Shown: piece after piece, positions 28,730 through 37,386 of the stretch
How the letters are laid out: each line of letters begins with the position of its first letter
Numbering within the stretch: the stretch's first letter is position 1
Assembly: GCF_019977755.1 (NCBI RefSeq)
Contig: NZ_AP025144.1
Span: 3,348,001 to 3,412,000 of the forward strand
Length of the DNA: 64,000 nucleotides
Direction: 5' to 3'
Source: Vibrio penaeicida
GTDB lineage: Bacteria; Pseudomonadota; Gammaproteobacteria; Enterobacterales; Vibrionaceae
Made by a program: the position numbers and the translations under genes
Notes under the pieces: model-generated
Told to the model about the DNA's origin: nothing
Database searches by the model: none
Seen by the model: the letters and a program-made list of their open reading frames with translations, nothing else

Positions 28730-29527
28730 CTAAATTGGTAATAACATTTTTCCAGCGATAAAAAGAAGGAAAACAGCGAATATTTTCTTTAATACTGCCG
28801 TTGGAAGCTTAGTCGCCCATTTGGCGCCTATACGAGTCGTTAATACAGATGTCGCCACAATACCAAATAATGCCGGCAAGTAAACATAGCCTAAGCTGTA
28901 TTTAGGCAATCCTTGTGCTTCTAATCCATGTACAACAAATCCCGCCATTCCTGCTAAGGCAATAACACATCCGCAAACCGACGAGGAACCTATCGCTTTG
29001 CGCATTTCAACACCATGCCGGCTTAAAAATGGTACGGTCAATGAGCCGCCACCAATTCCAGCTAAACTTGATACAACGCCAATAAGACCACCGCACCCTA
29101 AAGTGGTTCCAGCAGATGGCATTGGAGAAGTGGTAGCTGAGCGTAAAGACATCAACATTTGAATTGCCAGCGCCAACACGATAGCCCCAAATATTTTAAT
29201 AAGGTGCTGAGTGGGGATGGCTTCAGCAATAAACGAACCTGCGAGCCCCCCGATAACCACTCCCGGCATCAACCATTTAATAACAAACATGTCTACGTTT
29301 CCTAACCGAAGGTGATTAAGAGCTGATGACCCAGACGTAAGTATGATGGTTGCTAAAGAAGTCGCTAAAGCGATGTGCATAATAAGATCGGTAGAGATAT
29401 TCGCTGCGGGAAGAAGCCAAAGCAGCGCAGGCACAACAATTAAGCCTCCTCCAATCCCTAACAATCCCGCTAAGACACCGACAACACTCCCCAGCAATAG
29501 GAACTGAAAGATTAGCTCTATGTTCAA
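28730..29527 (-). CDS. TauE/SafE-family membrane exporter
   Basis: The 265-aa protein has eight likely TM segments and the two internal repeats of the TauE/SafE (DUF81) family, each with a glycine motif: AGLLGIGGGLIVVPALL near the N-terminus and SLAGIGGGSLTVPFL in the middle. Members export sulfite, sulfoacetate or related organosulfur compounds; the substrate here cannot be read. It lies 8 bp downstream of ptsP, with 100 bp to lgt. Confidence 0.85.
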   Translation of the reverse strand: MNIELIFQFLLLGSVVGVLAGLLGIGGGLIVVPALLWLLPAANISTDLIMHIALATSLATIILTSGSSALNHLRLGNVDMFVIKWLMPGVVIGGLAGSFIAEAIPTQHLIKIFGAIVLALAIQMLMSLRSATTSPMPSAGTTLGCGGLIGVVSSLAGIGGGSLTVPFLSRHGVEMRKAIGSSSVCGCVIALAGMAGFVVHGLEAQGLPKYSLGYVYLPALFGIVATSVLTTRIGAKWATKLPTAVLKKIFAVFLLFIAGKMLLPI

Positions 29528-29535
29528 GTGAACCT

Positions 29536-31785
29536 CTATTTTTTACCGGCGCGAACGAAACCAGCTAAGTCTTGTGCTTCCAAGTATTCAATAACTTGGT
29601 CATGAATATTTTTTCCGTAAGGCTGAGACAACGCACTTTTAGCCAACATCTGTAAATCGGTCACCTTAGATTGTCTAAGTAGATATTTAACACGAGCTAC
29701 GTTAGCGGTATTCATACTCAGCGAGCGATACCCTAACCCAACAAGTAATAAAGCGCCAATAGGATCTCCAGCCAATTCCCCACAAATGCTAACAGATAAG
29801 TTATGCGTTCGACATGTTGCCTCGATTTGTGCCAGAGCTTGAATCACGGCAGGGTGAACAGACTCATAAACTCCCGATACTCGGGCATTGTTTCTGTCCA
29901 CTGCCAGCAAATATTGGGTCAAGTCGTTGGTACCAACCGATACAAAATCAATTTTATCAGCCATAAATGACAGTAAATAGAGCATGGAAGGGACTTCCAA
30001 CATGACACCAATTTGTGGTTTTACCACGTTATGATGGGTTTGCGATACCTCATCATAAGCTTGCTGGATGAGTGCCAGCGCATCGTCTAATTCTTGGTTT
30101 CCTGACAACATAGGAAGAAGAATACTCAAGTTACTCAAGCCATCACTGGCTTTCAACATGGCACGCAGTTGCATTAGGAAGATATCAGGGTGGTCGAGTG
30201 TAAAACGAATGCCTCGCCAACCTAAAAATGGATTGTCTTCTTCAATCGGCAAATAAGGAAGTGGTTTATCTCCCCCTACATCTAGGGTTCGCATAACTAC
30301 TTGTTTGTTTGGGTAGGTTTCCAAAACCCGTCGATACTGTTGATACTGTTCTTCTTCTGATGGAAAACGATGCTGAAGCAGAAAAGATATCTCGGTACGA
30401 TATAAACCAACACCATTAACACCTTGGTTCACTGAAATGTTAGTGTCGGCACTCAAACCCGCGTTGAGCAAAACATTTACATGACAGCCATCTTTCGTTT
30501 TTGCCTCTTCTTTGAGCTCTCCTTCAACCATTTTAGAAAGCTCAAACTCTTCATCTCGTAACGATCGGTATTCATTAAGAAGTTGGACCGGTGGGTCAAC
30601 AAAGATCTCACCGCTATACCCATCAACAATACCTGGCTTCCCCGTAAGCTTTTGCGGTGTAACACTTGCGCCCATAATAGCGGGAATACCTAAAGCACGA
30701 GACAAAATCGCTGCATGCGAGTTTGCCGCCCCTTCTATTGAAACAACCCCCAAAAGCTTATCTTTGGGCAAGCTTGCTAACGTAGAGGCGGTAAGCTCAT
30801 TCACGACAAGAATCACTGGCTGGTGGAGCTCAAGCTCTCCCACTTCGTTAGAGTGAAGAAAATACAGCAACCTTTGACCAAGCTCTCGAATATCCTGCGC
30901 ACGCTCACGTAAGTAAACGTCAGACATTTGAGCAAAACGGTTAGAATACGTCTCCACCACTTGGCGCAACGCCCAATCGGCTCGGTCTCCTTTTTGAATC
31001 TGCTCTTTAAGATCATTCCTCAACATAGGATCGTTGAGAAGGTGAGTAAACAAATCAAAAATGGCCAATGTATCTTTGTTTATATCGTTGTCTAGCTTCT
31101 TTCTAAGTCGCCTGAAATCCGCCTTTGCACTTTCTATGGCAAGCGCTAACCATTCTTGTTCTTGCTCTACATTTAACGTACTGGCAGGGTAGATATCCGA
31201 AAGTTTAGGCTGCGTATCATCCCACCAAAAATCGCCAACAGCGACACCAGGTGAGGCAGCTATTCCTGCCATCTTCTGACTGTTAGCGTCATTCAGTAAC
31301 CAATGCCCTTGCGCCTGTGCGTGAGCAATAATAACGGCAAGCTGCGCAGAGAGAGTGACGAGAAACGACTCTTCCATCTCTGAAAAAAGTCGAGGGGATT
31401 TTTGCTGAATAACAAGTACCCCAAGTACTTGCTTGCGGTGAATAATCGGGGTGCCTAGAAAGGAATGGTAAATTCCCTCCCCAAGTTGAGGAAAGAATTT
31501 AAAATTAGGATGAGAAGATACTTCTGCTAAGTTAAGTGGCTCGGCAGTTCTGCGAACCAAACCCACCAAGCCCTCATGATAACCAATATGAATTTTGTCG
31601 CCTTCAAACTTTAAGCCTTTAGTGGCCATCAGCTCCAGTCGGGATAACTCATCATTAGCAAAATAAAATGTGCAACACTCAGTTTGCATAGCGTGACACG
31701 TTTCTTTAACCAAAACATCCAAAGCCTCATGGATGTGTTCAACTCTAGAAACCTGTTCTACGATATCCCTCAACTGAGTGAGCAT
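29536..31785 (-). CDS. ptsP: PTS-Ntr enzyme I (PEP-protein phosphotransferase)
   Basis: The 749-aa protein starts with a GAF domain (residues 1-150) followed by an EI module. The phosphorylated His is in GAANSHAAILSRALG, the PEP-binding barrel has FLLQHRFPSEEEQ and LPMLSGNQE, and the C-terminal catalytic Cys is in VSICGELAGDP. It phosphorylates NPr with PEP and so links nitrogen state, through the GAF sensor for glutamine, to EIIA-Ntr targets. It starts 4 bp after the rppH stop codon, the conserved rppH-ptsP pairing. Confidence 0.95.
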   Translation of the reverse strand: MLTQLRDIVEQVSRVEHIHEALDVLVKETCHAMQTECCTFYFANDELSRLELMATKGLKFEGDKIHIGYHEGLVGLVRRTAEPLNLAEVSSHPNFKFFPQLGEGIYHSFLGTPIIHRKQVLGVLVIQQKSPRLFSEMEESFLVTLSAQLAVIIAHAQAQGHWLLNDANSQKMAGIAASPGVAVGDFWWDDTQPKLSDIYPASTLNVEQEQEWLALAIESAKADFRRLRKKLDNDINKDTLAIFDLFTHLLNDPMLRNDLKEQIQKGDRADWALRQVVETYSNRFAQMSDVYLRERAQDIRELGQRLLYFLHSNEVGELELHQPVILVVNELTASTLASLPKDKLLGVVSIEGAANSHAAILSRALGIPAIMGASVTPQKLTGKPGIVDGYSGEIFVDPPVQLLNEYRSLRDEEFELSKMVEGELKEEAKTKDGCHVNVLLNAGLSADTNISVNQGVNGVGLYRTEISFLLQHRFPSEEEQYQQYRRVLETYPNKQVVMRTLDVGGDKPLPYLPIEEDNPFLGWRGIRFTLDHPDIFLMQLRAMLKASDGLSNLSILLPMLSGNQELDDALALIQQAYDEVSQTHHNVVKPQIGVMLEVPSMLYLLSFMADKIDFVSVGTNDLTQYLLAVDRNNARVSGVYESVHPAVIQALAQIEATCRTHNLSVSICGELAGDPIGALLLVGLGYRSLSMNTANVARVKYLLRQSKVTDLQMLAKSALSQPYGKNIHDQVIEYLEAQDLAGFVRAGKK

Positions 31786-31789
31786 TTAG

Positions 31790-32308
31790 TTATCCTCTCC
31801 GATTCTTTCGCTTACCTTTTACTTTTCGTTCTCTGAACGGCATTGCAAGCGTAGCAAACTCTTTCATCGCACGCCGATAAACGTCACGCTTAAACGAAAC
31901 AACCTGTCTTACTGGGTACCAATAACTGACCCATCTCCAACCATCAAATTCAGGGGTACTGCCACGCTGCATATTGATTCTAGACTCATCACAGTCTAAT
32001 CGTAGCAAGAACCATTTCTGTTTTTGTCCGATACAAACGGGTTTTGAATCCCATCGTACCAATCGTTTGGGTAGCTTATAGCGTAGCCAATGACGACTGG
32101 TCGCGACGACTTTAACGTCTTTTTGAGTTAAACCCACTTCTTCATACAGCTCACGAAACATTGCTTCTTCTGGTGTTTCGCCTTCATCAATTCCTCCTTG
32201 AGGGAATTGCCATGAATGCTGTCCGTATCGTTTCGCCCAGAATACCTGACCATGGTTGTTACAAATTACAATTCCCACATTTAAGCGGTAACCATCGCCA
32301 TCGATCAC
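31790..32308 (-). CDS. rppH: RNA pyrophosphohydrolase
   Basis: The 172-aa Nudix enzyme removes pyrophosphate from 5'-triphosphate RNA and starts RNase E-dependent mRNA decay. The Nudix box is [23 protein letters not shown] in residues 37-59 (pattern GX5EX7REUXEEXGU), preceded by HSWQFPQ; the C-terminus is strongly basic. First gene of the ptsP-lgt-thyA run and divergent from mutH across a DnaA-box-rich gap. Confidence 0.95.
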   Translation of the reverse strand: MIDGDGYRLNVGIVICNNHGQVFWAKRYGQHSWQFPQGGIDEGETPEEAMFRELYEEVGLTQKDVKVVATSRHWLRYKLPKRLVRWDSKPVCIGQKQKWFLLRLDCDESRINMQRGSTPEFDGWRWVSYWYPVRQVVSFKRDVYRRAMKEFATLAMPFRERKVKGKRKNRRG

Positions 32309-32478
32309 TGGCTAACCTCTAATATAAATCTCTGTTAAGTGTGATTTTTCCACATATCCCCAATAGGGGCAAACTTACATGTCGCATAATGCGTTTTTTT
32401 CTGTCAGACAAGCACCGCACTGGATAAGTTTTCATCAAAGAGGAAGTTATCAACACAGGAATGAGACCAACTCCACAT

Positions 32479-32501
32479 TTATTCACCTTTTCTGTGAATA
32501 A
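32479..32501. promoter_or_regulatory. Head-to-head DnaA box pair
   Basis: TTATTCACC (+, 32479-32487) faces TTATTCACA (-, 32493-32501) across 5 bp, making an inverted repeat. A third, imperfect box in + orientation lies 24 bp to the left. Closely packed boxes of opposite orientation are what a DARS core needs to assemble ADP-DnaA. Confidence 0.6.
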
Positions 32502-32697
32502 GTGTGTGAAGAAACCGATTACAAGACAATTGACGTGATCTAAGATCTTTAAAAGCACCTTAGGTAAGAATCACCAAAAATAACAAAAACTATTGAAATA
32601 CAATAATATAAGCAATTATTACTTTTGACTATAAGCTGGAATTTTCAATGAATTTAATCCACTCCTCAGATCGGTTAAAGATCAACCACAGGTTTCC

Positions 32698-32706
32698 TTA
32701 TCCACA
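32698..32706 (+). promoter_or_regulatory. DnaA box (consensus)
   Basis: TTATCCACA, the high-affinity DnaA box, in the rppH/mutH gap. Confidence 0.6.
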
Positions 32707-32815
32707 CAAAGTGGTTAAATTTTAGCTCAAAGTTAAAATACAGGCAGAAAAACAATCAATAAAACCCTGATTATAGATCCAGTTCTTTTATTTACTTGAG
32801 CATTAAACTAAGTTC

Positions 32816-32824
32816 TGTGGATAA
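32816..32824 (-). promoter_or_regulatory. DnaA box (consensus)
   Basis: TTATCCACA on the minus strand, 116 bp upstream of the chosen mutH start; it could also affect mutH transcription. Confidence 0.6.
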
Positions 32825-32939
32825 GTTGGGAAAAGATCTTTGGCGTACATTTATAAAAATGTCAGATCCAATTTCGATGTTAAGTCATTCGTTCCATAGT
32901 TATGATAAAGTGACTCTTTTATTGCTGTATTCACATTCC

Positions 32940-33608
32940 ATGAAACCCACACCAACATCCGAGCAAGAACTTCATACTCGCGCCATTAATATTGCAGGCT
33001 ATACGTTAAGTGAGCTAGCAGAAGAAGCTGGAATCTCCGTGCCTGAAAACCTGAGAAGAGATAAAGGTTGGGTGGGCCAATTACTTGAGTGGCATTTAGG
33101 GGCAAGTGCAGGCAGTAAGCCGCAGCAGGATTTTATTGATCTTGGGATCGAACTCAAAAGCATTCCTATCAGCCATAAAGGGACCCCACTAGAAACCACA
33201 TTTGTTGCTGTCGCTCCCTTAATCGGTGTACAAGGACTAACGTGGGAAAATAGCCACATACGGCAAAAACTATCGCGGGTACTCTGGGTTCCTGTTGAAG
33301 GCGAAAGAGAATTGCCTGTCGCTGAACGTAAAGTTGGCTTTCCTGTTCTATGGTCGCCCAATGAAAAAGAAGCGCAAATCTTAAAGCAAGATTGGGAAGA
33401 GCTGATGGAACAAATCGTTCTAGGGCAAGTAGAACAGATTACAGCTCGTCATGGAGAAGCTCTACAACTTCGTCCCAAAGCAGCCAACAGTCGAGCACTC
33501 ACTGAAGCCTATGGAGCAAATGGCACGCCAATCATGACACTCCCAAGAGGCTTTTATTTAAAGAAAGGATTCACGCAAAGGATCTTAGAACAGTTTTTTG
33601 ATCAATGA
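32940..33608 (+). CDS. mutH: DNA mismatch repair endonuclease MutH
   Basis: MutH nicks the unmethylated strand at hemimethylated GATC sites after MutS-MutL recognition. ATG 32940 gives 222 aa, the family length; the frame is open 48 codons further upstream, but that part runs through a DnaA box and has no MutH-like sequence. Catalytic features are [11 protein letters not shown] (the D-x(n)-E-x-K motif of the PD-(D/E)xK fold), preceded by [13 protein letters not shown]. No clear Shine-Dalgarno precedes the ATG, so translation may be weak. Divergent from rppH. Confidence 0.93.
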   Translation: MKPTPTSEQELHTRAINIAGYTLSELAEEAGISVPENLRRDKGWVGQLLEWHLGASAGSKPQQDFIDLGIELKSIPISHKGTPLETTFVAVAPLIGVQGLTWENSHIRQKLSRVLWVPVEGERELPVAERKVGFPVLWSPNEKEAQILKQDWEELMEQIVLGQVEQITARHGEALQLRPKAANSRALTEAYGANGTPIMTLPRGFYLKKGFTQRILEQFFDQ

Positions 33609-33644
33609 GCCTTTGAGTATTTGGAGGCGGTTCAATTCGCCGCC

Positions 33645-33950
33645 CTAGTGAATAGACATCTCAATGTCATGGTAAAGCGCCATGCCACTCTCTCCACATT
33701 CGTCATAGACGTTGTGTAGCCTTAAATACGCGGTATGAACCCCCATTTTGTGCAACGCGCTTTTTACCAACTCCAAAGAATCAAAATGCAATGGTTCTTC
33801 TTTGCCTCGGATAGGCTCCAACTTGTGCTTATATTCTACCGCCAGCAAATAGCTGGATAGATTGGCACAGCTAATTACATAAATTTTAGGCTCTTTTCCC
33901 TGCTCAATATGCTTTGCATGCAACCAATGATTAAGCTGTTCTCTTTGCAT
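33645..33950 (-). CDS. Small DUF6482-like protein
   Basis: The 101-aa soluble protein (IYVISCANLSSYLLAVEYKHKLEPI in residues 23-47, then YLRLHNVYDECG) resembles Vibrio proteins I associate with DUF6482. No motif points to an activity; no signal peptide or TM helix is present. It is convergent with mutH and divergent from tas, with its own promoter presumably in the 150-bp gap upstream. In Vibrio it seems to occupy this place consistently, which argues for a real gene. Confidence 0.7.
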   Translation of the reverse strand: MQREQLNHWLHAKHIEQGKEPKIYVISCANLSSYLLAVEYKHKLEPIRGKEEPLHFDSLELVKSALHKMGVHTAYLRLHNVYDECGESGMALYHDIEMSIH

Positions 33951-34109
33951 AATTCTCTTCCCTGGATCGTCAATTAACCATGCACTCTTTGCAGGTCATC
34001 TCTAAAGCATAGACAAGAATCGACTTAATGTTGAACAAATCATTAACAGTTTTTACTTGACCGCATCCATAACAATCAGTTTATAGTGAAGAAAAAATGA
34101 GGAATGTAT

Positions 34110-35144
34110 ATGCAATTAAAGAAGTTACCGCATTCAACTCTTGAGATCAGTCCGTTGTGTTTAGGTACCATGACATTCGGTGAGCAAAACACCGAATCAG
34201 AGGCTTTTTCTCAACTTGATTACGCCTTAGAAAGAGGCATTAACTTTATCGATACCGCAGAAATGTACCCCGTTCCTCCTAACTCGGATACGCAAGGTCG
34301 AACAGAAGAATACATAGGAAATTGGATCAAAAAGTCGGGTAAGCGAGAAAAAGTGGTACTCGCGACTAAAGTTGCAGGTCCAAGCGGTGTCCCTTATATC
34401 CGTGAAGACATGGCACTCGACTGGCGTAATATCCACCTAGCCATCGACGAGAGTCTAAATCGCCTACAAACCGAATATGTCGACCTCTACCAGATCCATT
34501 GGCCGCAACGAAAAACGAATTGTTTTGGACAACTGAATTACCCTTATCCTGATGACCAAAATGACACTCCAATTCTAGAAACCTTGGAAGCCTTGGCTGA
34601 TGTTGTTAAACAAGGAAAGGTTCGTTACATCGGGTTATCCAATGAAACACCTTGGGGAGTGATGAGTTATTTAAGATTGGCGGAGAAGCACGACTTACCA
34701 AGAGCTATCACAATCCAGAATCCATACAACCTATTGAATCGTACGTTTGAAGTAGGGCTCTCTGAAATCGCTCACAATGAAGGTGTTGAATTACTTGCGT
34801 ACTCACCGCTTGCGTTTGGCGCACTCAGTGGAAAATACTTGAATGATGCGAAACCGGAAGGTGCGCGCTGCACGCTTTACGAACGATTCGTTCGCTACTT
34901 TACTCCAAACGGAGTGAAAGCGACGGAAGCGTACGTGAAATTAGCGCAAGAGCATGGGGTAGATCCTGCTCAAATGGCATTGGCGTTTGTGAATCAGCGT
35001 CCATTCGTTGCATCCAACATCATTGGTGCAACCACAATGGAACAGTTGAAGAGTAATATCGACAGTTTAGAAGTGGATCTATCAGAAGAGTTGCTAGCGT
35101 CTCTGCAAGAGATTGGAGTGCAATACTCCAATCCTTGCCCCTGA
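34110..35144 (+). CDS. tas: NADP(H)-dependent aldo/keto reductase Tas
   Basis: The 344-aa TIM-barrel oxidoreductase closely follows E. coli Tas: LCLGTMTFGEQN, FIDTAEMYPVPP (catalytic Asp and Tyr), the Lys in VLATKVAGPSG, and YQIHWPQRKTNCFG (catalytic His). The second ATG (34110) has GAGGA 6 nt upstream, whereas the ATG at 34104 abuts it. In E. coli tas also lies near mutH. The physiological substrate is not established. Confidence 0.92.
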   Translation: MQLKKLPHSTLEISPLCLGTMTFGEQNTESEAFSQLDYALERGINFIDTAEMYPVPPNSDTQGRTEEYIGNWIKKSGKREKVVLATKVAGPSGVPYIREDMALDWRNIHLAIDESLNRLQTEYVDLYQIHWPQRKTNCFGQLNYPYPDDQNDTPILETLEALADVVKQGKVRYIGLSNETPWGVMSYLRLAEKHDLPRAITIQNPYNLLNRTFEVGLSEIAHNEGVELLAYSPLAFGALSGKYLNDAKPEGARCTLYERFVRYFTPNGVKATEAYVKLAQEHGVDPAQMALAFVNQRPFVASNIIGATTMEQLKSNIDSLEVDLSEELLASLQEIGVQYSNPCP

Positions 35145-35168
35145 TTAACAGGTAACGTTTAGATTTTA

Positions 35169-35208
35169 GGGGCTAAGTACTAATCGAATAAGTACTTAGC
35201 CCCTTTTG
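35169..35208 (+). terminator. tas terminator
   Basis: A 13-bp perfect stem GGGGCTAAGTACT / AGTACTTAGCCCC with a 9-nt loop is followed by TTTTGTT, 24 bp after the tas stop. Confidence 0.83.
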
Positions 35209-35460
35209 TTACGTTGGAATTCGCGTTCGTAACAATCGTCTAAGGTGACGAACACGACGTTCCGCGGTGGCTGAAGGTTGCTCATTTGTACCAATTTGGC
35301 GACCTTCAGGGTCAAGACCAATATCTTGAAGCAAATGTGCGTTGTGCCATGGAATGTTGTGCTGAGCCCTTTTCACTCTGCGCTTCCACGCACGATCTTC
35401 ACGGTTAATATCTGCTTTTACTAAAAATGTGGCCAGTTGGATGTAAATAGAGTGACGCAT
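35209..35460 (-). CDS. Small Arg-rich DUF1127-like protein
   Basis: The 83-aa basic protein has GGAGA 7 nt upstream of its ATG and contains HNAHLLQDIGLDPEGRQIG, close to the conserved LL(R/K)DIGL core of DUF1127 (YjiS-like) proteins, followed by an Arg-rich C-terminus (ERRVRHLRRLLRTR). Proteins of this group are small and have been linked to RNA metabolism in alphaproteobacteria. It lies 119 bp downstream of a 31-aa reading frame with a similar short motif. Confidence 0.7.
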   Translation of the reverse strand: MRHSIYIQLATFLVKADINREDRAWKRRVKRAQHNIPWHNAHLLQDIGLDPEGRQIGTNEQPSATAERRVRHLRRLLRTRIPT

Positions 35461-35498
35461 AACTTTTTCTCCAGAAAATAAATATATAGGCTGGAAAA

Positions 35499-35550
35499 AG
35501 CGGTCAAAAAAACAGGATAGATTTTTATAGACTGTCCAAGTTAGACCGCT
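35499..35550 (-). terminator. Long-loop hairpin between the two small genes
   Basis: On the minus strand AGCGGTC and GACCGCT pair across 38 nt, ending in a short T run (CTTTTTCC), with a possible inner ACAG/CTGT pairing. It could be a leaky terminator that sets the ratio of the 31-aa and 83-aa products. Confidence 0.4.
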
Positions 35551-35579
35551 TCTCCGCGGCCCAAATGGTCACGGATTAA

Positions 35580-35675
35580 TTAACGTTGCTTAGGTGTAGA
35601 GGTACCACGGGTATCCATGGCAAGACCTAGATCATTGGCGACACAATCATGCTGTGCGATAAAAATGTTTAGCAT
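35580..35675 (-). CDS. 31-aa small protein with strong ribosome binding site
   Basis: The frame begins ATG CTA AAC and ends in TAA. AGGAGG sits exactly 6 nt before the ATG, the best ribosome binding site in this part of the window. The product has NDLGLAMDTRG in the middle, reminiscent of the QDIGLDPEGRQ core of the 83-aa DUF1127-like protein encoded next. A sigma70-like promoter lies 68 bp upstream of the start. It has one cysteine, no signal peptide and no TM helix. It may be a truncated paralogue or a leader peptide. Confidence 0.55.
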   Translation of the reverse strand: MLNIFIAQHDCVANDLGLAMDTRGTSTPKQR

Positions 35676-35742
35676 TTTGTGCCTCCTACTGTTAACTAAT
35701 CCAAAATTGAAATGATAAATGGTGACTTGCTGTCACGGTTAA

Positions 35743-35770
35743 ATTCTAACCCCAAGAGGATATATTTCAA
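35743..35770 (-). promoter_or_regulatory. Promoter of the small-protein pair
   Basis: On the minus strand TTGAAA (35765-35770) and TAGAAT (35743-35748) are 16 bp apart. Two short inverted repeats follow at once: GGTTA-N5-TAACC (35737-35751) over the -10 region and GTGAC-N5-GTCAC (35722-35736) at the expected transcription start, both possible operators. Confidence 0.5.
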
Positions 35771-35983
35771 GCGCATATTCACGCAGTTTATAAAAAAAGC
35801 CAATTCATCTGTATGCAACTTAACCGGAGACTGAATAGCAGAATATATCGCAAATTATGAGTTATATATCAGAACAAAAATTCATATAACTCCTAAATTA
35901 AAAGACGATAAGAATACGGTTCACCACTTAAGTATTGTTTTTACCTGCTATTACTCACCTATTTTCTAGTTCTCACTAGCCAA

Positions 35984-36016
35984 TAAAAAAACGCCCACTT
36001 AAAATAAGTGAGCGTT
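35984..36016 (-). terminator. vpsR terminator
   Basis: On the minus strand ACGCTCACTT / AAGTGGGCGT (one non-Watson-Crick position) is followed by seven T residues, about 35 bp after the vpsR stop. Confidence 0.8.
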
Positions 36017-36048
36017 TTGTAAAGCAGTCATACTGATTGATGTCAGAA

Positions 36049-37386
36049 TTATGCTCTGGTTTCCGATATGAGATTGTGCTTATTCAAAAGACGGTACATG
36101 GTAGCGCGAGAAACACCCAACTCTTTAGCTGCGGGAGTCACTTGACCATCATGCGATTCCAGTACAAGTACTAGCGCATCGCGTTCTGAACGTTCACGAA
36201 TACTTCGCAAACTTCTCTGGTTATCGGCACGTTTTGGTAAATCCAGTTGAGACTCTTCAATAACGACTGAATCTGACATCAACACAACGCGTTTTATTTG
36301 ATTCATTAACTCTCGAACATTTCCAGGCCAATGGTGCTGAGTCAATGCTCTTAATGCTTGATCAGAGAAGCTTCTCGCTTGTGCGTTGTACTCACGTGAG
36401 TATACGTTCAAGTAGTGATTTGCTAGTACAGCAATGTCACCTGAGCGCTCTTTCAAACTAGGAACATTAATCCTTAACACGTTAAGGCGATGATAAAGTT
36501 CTTCGTTGAAGTCATCATCTAACAGGGCTTTTTCCATATCAGAATGGTTAGCAACCAAAATTCTGACATCCACTTCTTTCGCCCCTTCTTTTGTTTCGAC
36601 TTTTCCTTCCTGTAAATAGAACAGCAAATGCTGTTGCTGAGATAATGGCATGTTCAAAATGTCGTTGAATAAGATGGTTCCTCCATCGGCTTGTTCCAAC
36701 AGTGGTGACTCTCCCCAGTCGTCGCCTCTGTCGATGCCGAATATGTCCATCTCCATTCTCTGCTCTGATATCGCTCCGCAGTTCACACTAAAAAATGGAC
36801 CTTTAGAACGTGCCGATGTGGTATGTATCGCTTGAGCGACTTTTTCTTTACCCGATCCTGATTCCCCAAAAATCAAAATGCTGACATCGGTAGGTCCGAT
36901 TCTTCGAACCTGATCTCGCAGACGTTTTATAGGCATTGACTCCCCAATCATACCCATATCACTAGTTTGACCATAGCTCGGCCAAACTTTCTTCTCCAGT
37001 TTCAGCATTCCAAGTTGGTGGCCAATTGTATTGAGAAGTTGTGCGTCTGGTATGGGCGCAGTAAAAAAATCAATACAAAAGTTTACTATGAACTGACATA
37101 TGGTATCAGAGCTCAATTGAGACTCCCTGATAAATGCCAGCCAACGAACCTGCTTGTGGCTGCTGACTAAATTTGCCAGACCGTTGAGACTGAACTCATC
37201 CTGGCTTAAATCAACAATCCCAATGCAAGGACCAATCTCTGAGAACAATGTTTGTGCTTCACGAAGGTCATCACATCGCTGGCAACGCCAACCTACCTGC
37301 TCTAATACTGCAAGCCAAGGTTCGTATGTGCCTCCAACAACAACAAGTGAACCCGGTACAGAATCCATTCGGAATTGAGTACCCAT
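36049..37386 (-). CDS. vpsR: VpsR-like c-di-GMP-responsive biofilm regulator
   Basis: The 445-aa protein matches V. cholerae VpsR in start (MGTQFRMDSVPG) and length. It has an atypical receiver domain (D59 in GIVDLS), an AAA+ domain (Walker A GESGSGKE at about 165, Walker B-like GGTILFNDI) and a Fis-type HTH (AAKELGVSRATMYRLL). The GAFTGA loop for sigma54 contact is absent; that region reads FGIDRGDDWGES, as expected for VpsR, which works with sigma70. VpsR binds c-di-GMP and activates vps exopolysaccharide genes. AAGGAAG precedes ATG 37386. Neighbour of lysS, as in V. cholerae. Confidence 0.92.
   Translation of the reverse strand: MGTQFRMDSVPGSLVVVGGTYEPWLAVLEQVGWRCQRCDDLREAQTLFSEIGPCIGIVDLSQDEFSLNGLANLVSSHKQVRWLAFIRESQLSSDTICQFIVNFCIDFFTAPIPDAQLLNTIGHQLGMLKLEKKVWPSYGQTSDMGMIGESMPIKRLRDQVRRIGPTDVSILIFGESGSGKEKVAQAIHTTSARSKGPFFSVNCGAISEQRMEMDIFGIDRGDDWGESPLLEQADGGTILFNDILNMPLSQQQHLLFYLQEGKVETKEGAKEVDVRILVANHSDMEKALLDDDFNEELYHRLNVLRINVPSLKERSGDIAVLANHYLNVYSREYNAQARSFSDQALRALTQHHWPGNVRELMNQIKRVVLMSDSVVIEESQLDLPKRADNQRSLRSIRERSERDALVLVLESHDGQVTPAAKELGVSRATMYRLLNKHNLISETRA

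Larger units (their letters stand above)
32309..32939. other. rppH/mutH divergent gap rich in DnaA boxes (DARS2-like)
   Basis: The 631-bp gap has three exact TTATNCACA DnaA boxes (32493-32501 -, 32698-32706 +, 32816-32824 -) and near matches at 32346-32354 (TTTTCCACA), 32447-32455 (TTATCAACA) and 32479-32487 (TTATTCACC). About two exact matches would be expected by chance in the entire 64 kb on both strands. In E. coli the DnaA-reactivating sequence DARS2 lies, as I recall, beside mutH in the same divergent gap. This is the likely Vibrio counterpart. No coding capacity was found. Confidence 0.6.
35676..36048. other. Gap between small-protein gene and vpsR
   Basis: Apart from the promoter (35743-35770) and the vpsR terminator (35984-36015), the middle 200 bp is AT-rich and shows no gene or clear repeat. 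Confidence 0.5.

Noticed and set aside
32319..32558. 79-codon open frame on the minus strand in the rppH/mutH gap
   Set aside because: It covers the DnaA boxes, has no ribosome binding site and no protein-like composition; the region is better explained as regulatory DNA.
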